64,000 nt of DNA, from positions 10,488,109 through 10,552,108 of the forward strand of contig CM072165.1 in assembly GCA_036850595.1 (NCBI GenBank), read 5' to 3'. The DNA is from Rhyacichthys aspro. Its lineage: Eukaryota > Chordata > Actinopteri > Gobiiformes > Rhyacichthyidae. The notes below the pieces were generated by a model that was given only the letters and a program-made list of their open reading frames with translations, ran no database searches and was not told the DNA's origin. Both the position numbers and the translations under genes were made by a program. Below, in pieces: positions 51,501-62,800 of this stretch (positions within the stretch are counted from its first letter, which is position 1; each line of letters opens with the position of its first letter).

Positions 51501-54500
51501 GCTTGCACCTTAACAGTTCACTGTACGTTTATTTTAGTCTATAGGTATGTTAAAATAATCTTGAAATTAAATCATCTGAAATTATGGGAAAACTTAAGTT
51601 TGGGAGACTCTGGGATCATGTAAATATGTTACAATACCTGACAGAATCAAGTAAAAAATGTTTTCTTATGTCTTAGGTGTCTTTTTTTAGTGTAAAAGGA
51701 CTATATTGACTTTTGCTTTACTTCTGTCTCAGTTTCATTTTTATACAATGAAATCATAAAACTTGTCTCTGTTCTCTATTCCCAGTTCTCAATTTATGAT
51801 CAGTACTTCCCTTTTTGCTTTCAAACTGAGGAAACGGCATCCCCCTTCATCAGCTACCTTACGAATGTGAGCCTAAACAGACAATAATAAAACCATAAAT
51901 CGTTCTTACTCCAAAGATGCCCTGTTTCTTGGTAAACTGGCCTGCGCTGAGCGTCCAAAAGTACACGTGGGATTTTCCACAGGTGATGATGTTGGTGCTG
52001 TCACTTGGGTTGAAATCCACGGCGAACACAGCCTCGTTGGTGCTCTTCAAGACAAAATAAAAGACACACGAGCAAACTCAATCAGTTCACCTTTGCCCAA
52101 AACAACACCAAAAAGAAACATAATGTCACATATCATGAGGTTATTATTTCAGTATGTCCAGGTGCCCTGAGAACAATTTCAGCCTGGTTGTCATGGAAAC
52201 TATGTAAATATTTTATACAGTGAACTGGCCCAGCCGTTTATGTTCTGTGTGTTCTGTGATGCATGAGTACATTCACATTCACTTCACTTCTATCAGGATT
52301 CAACCTTTATTTTTCTTTTCCACAGAACTGTGATTTTTTTTTTCTTTAGGACTTGACAAACTGGACAACTATAATTAAACATTTTAAGGAGAACTGTGGA
52401 AACCAGTTTTAACGCAGGGACTACTTTCTCGGGTCTCGTGCTTAGGTGGCATGTGTGGAGCGGAGTACAGTGCCGGACAAGCCAACTCGGAGGCACACTG
52501 TATAAACACACAAGTCCATCCAACAGGAACAGGATAATTATACCCCCACTCCCCCCTCCGCAGCAGTGGAACAGTCCATATGCCACTGTACGGCAGCAGC
52601 ATGAAGGAGCTTTTTGTGTGGACATCTGAACATACTGTACGTGCACTCACAAGAACTGCCACCGCGCTGGCTTTGTGTCTGTCACATGCAAACAGCAAGA
52701 AAAAATGAAAAAAGTACCTCAAATATATTTAGTTGTCATTGTGGCGTTACTAACTTATTCCATGTTAGTGTCTGTTGATTATTTTTCATGCTCTCCTGAA
52801 GTCACTAAGCCCCGATCAAAGTAGCATCTATAAAGGTCAGTTATCTAAAACAGACCCACTTGTATATTCTTACCTTGATCTCTGCGTGTTTTGTGCCCTT
52901 GTTGCAGTCCCACACTGACAGCATGTGCTCGTTCGAGTCGTCGATCACACACAGGAAAGCACCCGAGTCCTAAAACCGAAGACACACACGCTCATGAATG
53001 ATTACTTCAGATATTAATGAGCATATTCTAAGACATGTTGCTTCAAAGTCATCTTACAGCAAATGAGAAGGCGACTGAACCCACTCCCCTCTGGAACATC
53101 CCCAAACCGATCTGCTGGAGGGTGACCAGGGTGCTGGAGTCCCAGATGTGAACACAAGGCAGCAGCGGCTAATGGGGCAAAACATAAAAAGTTGGTTTGC
53201 ACACTCACACAAATTGCATCTGACGTTCAGGTTTTACAAACAGAACGGACTACCAACGAGGAGAGAAGTAGGACCACAACATGAAGAAGTGGATACAAGG
53301 GCAAGTTTTTCAGGACAAGGTTAAAGAGTTGGTTTTGCTGTGGGGAAAGAGAGGAATAAAGAAACAGGCAGAAGGAGGAGAGAATGATATAAGGAGGGTT
53401 GGAAAAAAAGGACTATCTGGACTTTCCCTCTCACCCTCTCCACAATTGTTCGGCTCAAAGCTTTATAACAGACGTACACGTACACAGAGGAACAAAATCA
53501 TTCCTGCCTTCGCTATCAAACTACTGAACTCTGACTACACGGATATTATACAGTTTAAACCATGTATAACACTGTAATATATATGTAAATATTTTTAGAG
53601 AGTTTTTTTGAGAGTTTGCCTGATATTTTTTATTTTTTACCTGATACTTTACTTTTATTTATTAGATGTTTAAATTCTTTTCTATCTTGTCTGTAACAAA
53701 TAAGATTTTCCCTTTGGGGATAAATAAAGGAATTCTGATTCTGATTCTGATTCTGATTCTGTAAGGGTCTAGTTACCTTGTCTTTGTCCACGCCCGCTGC
53801 CTGACCAGAGGCAATTCGCACTTTGTCGGGATGGATAGTTAGACTAAAGAACAAAACATTCATTTAAACAACATTATTATCAACCACTATGATTCAACTG
53901 CATAATAATAAGACAGAAGATTTAGGCTTTTAGCTTTTGTAAACTGAAAAAAAACGGTATATAATGATGCAACTGACAATAGGGTTGACTAGACTAACCA
54001 GCGGACGCAGTCAGTGTGTTTGCGATAGTGCCTCTGTGTGCGGTTGTTGATGTGGTAGAGCACGACCACACAGGCGATGAAGTAGACCGCTTCGCCCGTC
54101 GGGAGGAAGTACAGGTTGGCTCGGCAGTCCCTTCCTCTGTAACCGTAGCTGAAAGGCCACAGTCAAGGTGACGGACAAAACTAGTGGACAACTGATCATT
54201 TCTATTTAACTGGATGATCTCAGACAGTTTTGACAGTAAACAACGAAAAATGGCACTGCTATGCTGTACAGAATGACTGCTAGCCTCTGAAAAAGTACTT
54301 CGCTGTAAAGCTGGATGACAATAACCCTCTGAATTAACTCAGTATGGAGCTGAATGAACTGAAGGATACACCCAGTCCAGTTCCAGCCTCTCGGAGGGAG
54401 TCTCCATTTTTATGTCTTCATAGTTCTGGATGTTGGAAGGGATGTACATGGTGATGGGCCGTCCTCGGATGAACATTTTAATAGACTGTCCTGTAGGGGA

Positions 54501-57500
54501 AGCACAGCAGAAAAATCACTGGTATGTACACATGCATATTGATTAAATATTGATTTATAGAAAGACAGGACTACCTTGGCCATAAGTTCCTCTCCTGGAT
54601 CCAGACCCTATATGAAAAACAAAGAGAGGTGAGCCTCTTAGCCTTTAAGCATAGCTCATTCCAGTCTTAACTCACTCTTTACTAAACAACATGGACCTCC
54701 TCTTACTGGCAATGTCCTCTAATTTGTCTTTGTTTTTAGATTTATATCTAATTAGCAATAACCAATACCAAACCAATTACAGCAGGAAGTTGGACCAAAC
54801 ACTTATCTCTAGGTCAATGAGTAGAGTGCTTTGCTTTGATTGGATGGACATTCACAGTTAATCCTTACGATGTGACTGAATATTATTATTGGCATCATTA
54901 ATGTGCTGTATTGTGATGTGTTTCCCACCACAGCCTCGCCTCATGCCAAGCTAAACTTGTTTAACTCAAATATGGCAGCTATGAGGATGCTCAAAGTAAG
55001 AAAGCAGAAGGGACTTTTTAAAATGTTTTTTGGTGTGGCCTCTGTGGAGTTGGCCATCCATCATTGAGTCGGGTGAGTTGAAGTGGTGGTGCAGCCCGGC
55101 TAACCACAGGACCTGAGATCCTACCGCTCCAACAGGGTGTGTTTAGCTAACCCACAGCGCATATAAAATGTGATGGCATGGTCGCAAAAAGAATAAAAAT
55201 GACTGGCTGAGTTAGACTTCTTGTACATTAAGCCACGAGGCCCCAAAATGACTTCCGAATTTTTTGTCAAACTGTGAGTAGCTGTTCTTCACCAGTTATC
55301 AAGGCAGACTGGAGAGAAAGTCCTGCACTGTCACACTTCAGGCTTAACTTTAGCTCCATTTCTTTTGAGACTATGCTCACAGTAACTCTGTGATATGTTT
55401 GTTGAACTGCACACATTATCACACGTATTTTGTTGTTTCTTAAAAAGACATACCCCAGCTGCCCAACCTCTATCTACATGACAGCTGCAATCCTTCAGAC
55501 CCTAATAGTTAGTCATTACACTTGTGCTAAGGTTGTAATATGATCGCTTTGTGTTTTACTACACACTAACTAAAAACTAATGAGGTCAAAAGCCACTGTA
55601 ACAGGATGATAATGGTTGATAAAACAGAATCAGTTCTGTTCACAGCGAAGGGATATAGAGAGTCCTCTAATGTTCTGAACAGAGCTGAGGCCTAAAGGGG
55701 GCTGACTGTAACCATACTTAAGCCAACTCTCATGAAAGCTATGTTAACCACAGTTGTGGGTTGTTGGGAAATCCACTCATTTATGTTCAAATGGCTCCAT
55801 GTGTGAAGCGGTGAGGGGCTGCCCAGGAACATGAACAACTTCAGTAAGGCCTTGGCCACAGAGCTGGGAAACAGGGGTGAAGTCAGTGTAAAAATGATAA
55901 TGATAAATCAACCAAAACCACATTTGGCAATCAAGCAGTAGTTATCTCTTTGTCAAGGGTGCACAGCCAGAAAAACTCCTTCCTTAGTATGAGGCACAAT
56001 GCACACGTTTCAGATGAAAGGTCAACTGTCAATCAAAATGCATAGTATTTAATATGTAGGTCAGGACCATGTTCACAATCAGGGAACCCTGCCAAAAACT
56101 ATTTTCCTTCAAATCTATGACAGACATGTGTAATCCTCCAGATAGAACAAATCCTTATACACTGTATCGTGCCCTATAGAAGCCCTAAGCAAATATTTTA
56201 GAAAGGCATTCACCAACATACGTGAGCAGTCTCAACATGTAACACAAGGATCTTTCAACTGTGTGTTGTTGTTGTTTTTTTCATTGTTTTCTTTTGCTTT
56301 CAGGTTGCATTCAAATGTGGTCAAAACTATGGAAGGTCTGGGCTGGGGTAATTTGTGACCTCACAAAATCTTGGAAATGTTGAATTTTTTGACAATCCTG
56401 GTGCAGATTCAGTGAGCATAAGATGATGAGAAGATGAAGAAAATTCTAATCAAAAGTAATGCACCAAGTTTGAGCTCTGGGCTTTGAGACCTTTAAACCA
56501 AAGACGGACCTTACACAGAAAAGTTTTCAAATCCAGATTAGGTAACCTTTAGCACTAATGTTAGTGTTGCCTTGTTGAAATACTTTGATCTGAGAGGAAA
56601 CAAATAAAAGAAACGTCACCTGAATTGGAAATAAGATCCTTTGCCCGACTGTGGAGAGAGGAGAAAGATATGAAAATTCACACACATCACACATCAGTCT
56701 GTAACATGCACTTGTGAGGCTTTTCATGGGAATGGAATGTTATTATCCGTGTGGACCATCCGTTTTTTTTCCCTCCAGTGTCTTTTTGATGAGATATGTG
56801 AGAGGAAAAAGTGAGCAGCGGTGTGCCTGTATGGTGACAGCTGTGAGTGCTCGGCGAGGGTCTCACTTCTCCAGGCTGGGGGAGCGCATCAGGAGGTTGG
56901 CTGAGGACGCCGCCTTCTTCTCCAGACGTTTCCTTGGCTTGTCAGTGACCCCCAGCTTCTCACTGTTCCTTCGGACCCTGGCATCACAGGAGAGAATGAG
57001 CTCTTAATACTATTCATAAACATATAAAAAAGGGTACTTTCCACTGCAGTCATTTGAAGATGTTAGTGTTGTTAGTTTCCCAAATGTAACCTCGCAAAAT
57101 CCAAAAATATTGTCTTAAACAGTAGGTACCAGTAATAAATCATAAAGATAGACAGGTTAAAGACACATGAGGTGAAATACCCACTTCTTTTACTTGGAGG
57201 TTAAGAAAAGCTTTGTTTATCTTGCCAACACTGCTTGCTATTTTTGTTTTATGAAAAGGGCCACTTACCCTGCAGTGGGTAATTAAGTGCACAAAAAAGT
57301 TAGTCCAACTGGCTGGTATTTTAGGCTTATGATAATGACCCTTTTTAAGACTAGAAGAATTCATATATTAAGCTTCACACCATAAAATACAAGTCATTGC
57401 TCAGTTAAGTGGACAAAAGCTCTTATCTCTGGGGCATAAAAGTTAAAATTTGCCCTGCATCTTTCCTGTTGACACACCAATGTTTCAACAAAGACTGTAA

Positions 57501-59820
57501 ATATATCTCTGACATCCATGTACGTCACTGGACACCAAAATGAGAAGTGAAAGTGAGCCATCAGCCCTACTTCTTCCTTTACAACACGTTGGTATGAATA
57601 GTAATCTAATGAAATACATATAGGTGAAAGACGTTAGAAATTCAAATTAAAAAAGAAGGAAGTAGAACAAAACACCAAGTGCATGCACAAGAAATAACAC
57701 AAGAAAATCAAAATCTTCCCAGTTTATGAAACAGAATGAATCATGCCATGCAAGAGATCATAAATTTATTAAAAGAAAATTAAAAAAGATAATAGTGTTG
57801 TGTTGCTGCAAACGCCAGTTCAATAACTTGAATAAGTTATCCTTGCAGTTGATGTAATGGACGCAAATAAAAGTGCAAAGGCTGCATTGTGATGCCTAAA
57901 CAAATAGTTCAACACAAGTCTCAAAAGAGTTGTCTTGGTTAATCGGTGTAATTCACAAAAATAATATGAACCGTCTTAAATTTTGTGACCATCTTGTGAC
58001 CCAAGTAGTTTAAAAATGGATCAGGCTCCATGGAAAATTATGCTTTTGCCTTGAAACCTTATATCTATGCGCAGCACACCCCCAGCCTTCCAATACCTTC
58101 ACCCTTCTATTGCCAACACATCACATTTTCCAATGGGACAAAATGTGTTTGCTGTGCAGCTAATCCTAAACCTGTCACTCAGTGTAGCTGAGTGTTCCCA
58201 TGATGTTGGGTTTTAACTCCAGCTGCCCTTGTGTGGGGAAAAAAAGATGCGGAAGTGAATATGATGACAGCATATGTCATCCCTCCAGCTTTACCTATAA
58301 CAAATGATGAAATAAAAATATAATGAAATACTGTCACCGTGACAACCTGAGGCACATGTTTAATAAAACATAAAACGGGTTGAACTGGGGTTTGCAGTCA
58401 CACAAGTCAGAGGAAGAGGTGATTGGTGTAAAGCCATGCAGATGGTGATTAGAAGGCGAGCGGCTCTGAGGGAGACGCACAGGGGTTTCTTCTCTCCTTC
58501 CAGGATGGGGGACAGGGGGGCCGAGCGGGGGTTCTGGTCTGAGCTTCTGGCCAAAGTCGAGGTCTGCTCATCTGGAGAGGAGCTTCGGTCCTGGAAGTCT
58601 TCCCTCTGGAGAGTCCTGATGGCACTGGGCTGAATAGGCTCCTCATGTGTTGATGTCCAGCCCAGCACCTTATCCTGTCCACCTCCTCCTTCATCCTCCT
58701 CAGGCTCCTCATCCTCCTCCTCTATTCCTGCGACACGGTGGAGCTTAGCTCGGCTGCTCTCAGAAAGCTGCTCTGGGCACTGGGGGAGGCCGTCCTCCAG
58801 CTGAAGGCTCTGGACCCCTCTGGTCAGATCCAGAGAGAGCCTCTCCTGAGCAGCCTCCAGCTCTTGCAGACTGAGCTCAGTCTGAGTGGACCTGTCCAGT
58901 GTGAGTGTTCTCGCTCTGGGCTCCTCTGACACTGGGCCTGTTGTGTGGCCATTGGCATTGTTCACAGCGCTGTTGGACACGTGGCTGGACATAATTCACA
59001 GGTTAAGTCAACAGAAAAAAACAGAGCATGCATCACATATAAACAAACGACTGTGAGCACTGTAAAGCACCATTAGAAACATAGTTTGTTCCTGAGTGAC
59101 CCTATATACATTACTAATCTGATGTCAATTGTAAATAGCTCTCCAAGCAATGTGACATTTTTAAAAGGAAATTTGGTCAGTTAGCTTTTTGGAGCCAGCC
59201 TTCAATTTTGCCTGAGTTTCCCTTTAACCCCTAATCTTTTTTACAATATTTTCAGCTGTATGTACTAAGAACACAATATAACCATTCTGTAGAAGGTCTG
59301 TAAGCCATAAAATATTCCACTTATGGGTTGGCTGTGTGCTTCTTCAAACAAACAGCCCGCCAGCTGCATTCAAAAGTACATTGACTATGGACATGTATGT
59401 GTAAAATCCAAACCCTGTCATGAACCTCGACAGATTGGTACCTGGGGGTGGACTGGCGAACTCCGTCTATGGTTGAGTGTTTTCTGTTGTTACTGCAACC
59501 ATCTGAGCAGTACACTTGGTTCAGCACTCGAGCAGCTCCGGGGTTCACTGTGTAAACCATTGTAAAGTTATATACAACCCTATTTTACAGACAAAAGACG
59601 GAATCTAAAACAACACATGCATTTTAATTTCAACCAGTGTGCCCACCTGCAATGAGCTGCTGTTTGAGTAAGGGGAGGATCTGATCGTGGAGGCGGATCC
59701 TTCGCAGAGCATCGGCCAAAGATGACTTGAGCAGTGTGATCTCATCCTCCTGAGCCTGCAGACGCACCTCCATTAAGGATGTCCGGTCTGGGAACTCTGC
59801 ACTGTCTGCAGATACATCAT
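48553..59820 (-). CDS. eml3: Echinoderm microtubule-associated protein-like 3 (first exon not found)
   Basis: Microtubule-binding protein with a coiled coil, a HELP motif and tandem WD repeats. Exons on the minus strand: 59820-59647, about 58937-58481 (uncertain), 56977-56867, 56648-56620, 54607-54575, 54490-54370, 54148-53999, 53843-53777, 53168-53058, 52969-52874, 52044-51910, 51333-51195, 51107-50956, 50860-50735, 50662-50531, 50320-50253, 50037-49949, 49771-49674, 49300-49213, 49135-49037, 48965-48835 and 48759-48553. The first listed exon is coiled coil (RLQAQEDEITLLKSSLADAL). Then come a basic linker (KKAASSANLLMRSPSLE), the HELP region (IKMFIRGRPITMYIPS; ERLELDWVYGYRGRD) and the WD propellers (ASGQAAGVDKDK; CVIDDSNEHMLSVWDC; GHVDEMWGLATHPSQD; GHSSFITHLDWSKDG). 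The end reads MGGKDTCILQWKVL plus a Ser-rich tail, as in human EML3. Exon 59820 opens in phase 1, so an upstream exon is missing; it may lie in 59.9-64 kb or beyond. Adjacency to mta2 supports EML3 over EML1, EML2 or EML4. Confidence 0.92.
53440..53761 (+). mobile_element. L2/CR1-like LINE 3' end, antisense inside eml3 intron
   Basis: The plus strand encodes RTRTQRNKIIPAFAIKLLN, resembling the ORF2 C-terminus of L2/Rex-type non-LTR elements, then a short 3' UTR with ctttggggataaataaag and a terminal (attctg) array at 53731-53761. The 5' end is truncated; its exact limit is not visible and may lie nearer 53280. It lies between eml3 exons coding AGVDKDK and PLLPCVHIWD and is antisense to the gene. 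Confidence 0.7.
58360..58992 (-). CDS. eml3: eml3 linker exon or alternative first exon (STQTE-containing ORF)
   Basis: An open frame of 210 codons beginning MSSHVSNSAVNNANG. It contains DRSTQTELSLQELEAAQERL, comparable to the RGTQTE stretch of human EML3, and an acidic run (EEEDEEPEEDEGGGG). Using the donor gtgcgt after base 58481 joins it in phase to the exon coding VRRNSEKLGV. Its upstream limit is uncertain. The acceptor after the pyrimidine tract near 59010 gives the wrong phase with exon 59820-59647, while a weak acceptor before 58937 fits. The Met at 58992 could instead start a shorter isoform lacking the coiled coil. Codons after 58481 are probably intronic. Confidence 0.6.
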   Translation of the reverse strand: MSSHVSNSAVNNANGHTTGPVSEEPRARTLTLDRSTQTELSLQELEAAQERLSLDLTRGVQSLQLEDGLPQCPEQLSESSRAKLHRVAGIEEEDEEPEEDEGGGGQDKVLGWTSTHEEPIQPSAIRTLQREDFQDRSSSPDEQTSTLARSSDQNPRSAPLSPILEGEKKPLCVSLRAARLLITICMALHQSPLPLTCVTANPSSTRFMFY

Positions 59821-62800
59821 CTGAAATCAAACAGAGACACTGTCAAAGACACGTGGAAAGCCAAATAATGCCACATGTGGATGATGGATGTGTATATGTG
59901 TGTGTTGTCTGGCCTCCTGTCAACATCGAGAGGGGCTAACACATGTTTAGAGCATTGTGCTGAGACAAGGAAGCATCCAAAGCTTTTTAAAGAGCTCATT
60001 GTGTGAGTGCAGCCGAGCCAGAACTGAATGTGTGAGTGAGTGGATACAGCTTTGCTTCTGGTCCAAAAGTCTGAATCTGTGTCCCGGGCTGTGTTGTAAA
60101 TTGGAGTCATTGAGGGGACGTATTCAAAGTCCTCAACACTCTGGTGATTACTCAGCCACTGAGTTCTCACTCAGCCGTTTAAAGTGTTGGTTATGGACAG
60201 CAGCTCAATGGAAAACACTTCATTGGGCAAGACGTTTTATTTATGCGTGCAGTAATAAGTAGGTCCTCGGACACTACTCATGTCCCAGCAAGTTCTCAAA
60301 GCCTCACACTGACCCACAATTTGGAAACTGGATGGATTACCACCAGGTTTAGTCTATGTGAGCCCATTCTTAATACAAGGTGTACTGAATGTCCTTAAAG
60401 CAGGTCAAAATCAGAGCTATGAGAAAATGAGTGAGTTTCAAAAGTAGATGTGATACATAAACTACACTATATTTTCACATTTTTGAGTTATGGCTTGTAG
60501 AAAAAGCATGTCCCTGCAATGCTATCATAGCTGCTTCCATGACCTAAAACAAAGTGACAGAAAACACCCTATTTTAAGCTTATATTTAAAACATTGCACA
60601 GTCATTTGCATAAAACTGTACATTTTGAAAATTACAAACAAAAGATTTACTAGTTTTCCTGACGTTGTCCTACAAGCCTTTTGGATGCAATCAAGTCTTG
60701 ACAAGTGGGGCCATTTGTAAAAACACCTGTCAAAGCACATTTGCATAAACATAAAAGTGTTTTCTACAACAGTCATTAGGAAAGCTCAATAATATGGGTA
60801 AGTTTCAATGACAATTTTGTATGTTAACCAGACAATCACACACAGTTGGAATGTAAAAGTGCACTTTCACAAAAAAACAAAAAACATTTCCCTGGTCACG
60901 TGATCACTCATCTCGTGCATTGTGTTCTCTTATCTAACTCCTGATCTCCATGTTTTCATTATGACTCATTGCAAACATAACTTCCTTATACTATCAACAA
61001 ACCCTGAAAGAACGCTGATGGAGCTGAGCCATTTCCCATATCTCTTCATTTTCACACGGCTTGAACCTACCTCAAAAATCAAGCGCATGTTTTACACATG
61101 GCTTGAAATTCCTACGGAGAAAAACTCTCCACCGGGCTGCAGCTTTGGGACTCTCTAGACCTTTTATATGACCTAAAAGAGAGCATGGAACCACACTGGC
61201 CACTGTTTGTCTCGAGCTGGTAGCTGTCAACACTTTGCCAACAGAGTGATGTAAAGCTTTGTGGAAGCGATGATTCACCTTTGGGCTCCAACCATTTCAC
61301 TAGAACAGGAATTTCATCATCATCATCAGTGCGGTTGCAAAACATCTGGCACTTCTCCAGCTTGGCAATGTTCTGCTAAGTTCTGCAAATCTACTTGGAA
61401 ATCCTGTATGCCGAAATGCTTACAATAATAGACAGAACTTCATGTGTAAGATAAGAACTGGTTTATAGGCTTGTTGCTTTAGTCAGACAGTGTTTGCTAA
61501 CATGAGAACAGTATACTGTAGATGGTAGATCCAGCAGCATGCAGTAACTGAAATGTAACTAAAGAAACTTGTGTGTACAAGATGGAAATGTCACTACGGG
61601 CTAGTTTTGTCCACATGAAAACCTGGTCTCTGAAATGTTTTGAATTAACTTAAACTAATACTTTTTAAATTACTAGTTCCCCAAATTTGTGTTCCAAGAT
61701 AAATTTGGTATTTGTGGCCAAGGGCGCACTTACATACGGCCCATGCACGATTGGGGAGGGGTCTCTGGCCACCACTGCACTCACACATGCAGAAAATTTT
61801 TTAGAAGGGGATGAACTACTTGGTGCTCTAGAAGCACGTTGCAAGTTTCTCTCTGAACACACAATCTCTCATAAAATCATATAAAATGTATTTTCTTTGT
61901 TTAATTTAACTAATCTGGAAAAAAAAAAACAAAAGTCCCGGTTGTGAAGTGTTGAATTCTAATCTGCAATTTATCCAAGTTGGCCCCAAAAACTGCACAG
62001 TGTTTCTTAAAAGAAAGAAGTTTTGCTGTGTTTTGGGTTTTCTAATTTTTTTTGCCTATACATAACCAGTATGGTAATTTTACATTGTTACAACCCACTC
62101 CACATTTGTTTTCTTCATACAAAGAGAACACAAAAAGAACGGAATTACATTGTCTGTATTTGTAGCATAAACATTTTTTTTTCATCTAAGATTTCACATC
62201 ATTTTATATATACATTGAACTTGGGAGGTAAAGTTCATAAATGCTTCGAGCTGATGGTAAGGGCAGAATTAAAACCAGTGGGTTAATTTGTTTGAAGTTT
62301 CAGATGTCTTTTCTTATCACGACTTGGCGCTAAACAATTAAAACATTCCAGTCATCCTTGTGCGAGGCCCTGAATATAAAAAGGCTGAGGAAAACAGAAA
62401 CACATGCTAACAGTCCAATCCTCCTCAAGCTTCATCAGTCAGTGGGCAACTTCAAAGAGCCAACATCATTAGCAAATAAACACGCTTCTCTCAGAAAGCC
62501 AGATGAAGCTGATTTAGGTCCAAAGCTCCAGCAGTGATGGATGGGTACGTTAGACCGGAGGCTTTATTGTGAGCAATTCTTGAGCACTAAAGCTGTGGGA
62601 GCCAAGCTAACTTCTCTATTATATTCTGAATTTAATTGTACAAATTTGGAAGAGTGGAAAACAAATTGGCGGTTGCATTCAAAGACAGATAAAAGCAAAC
62701 ACACCCTTCACATGTGAGTCATATCACATAACAAGTGCTCCGTTTCAAATTTCAGCCTAGCCCTGTTCTTTGTGTTGAGGAGACTGCTGTCCCAATGGAC

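Noticed and set aside
60490..61345. Short frames on both strands, including one with MFCNRTDDDDEI, considered as the missing first exon of eml3
   Set aside because: No donor in the required phase next to a plausible start, and no similarity to known EML N-termini beyond a few residues.
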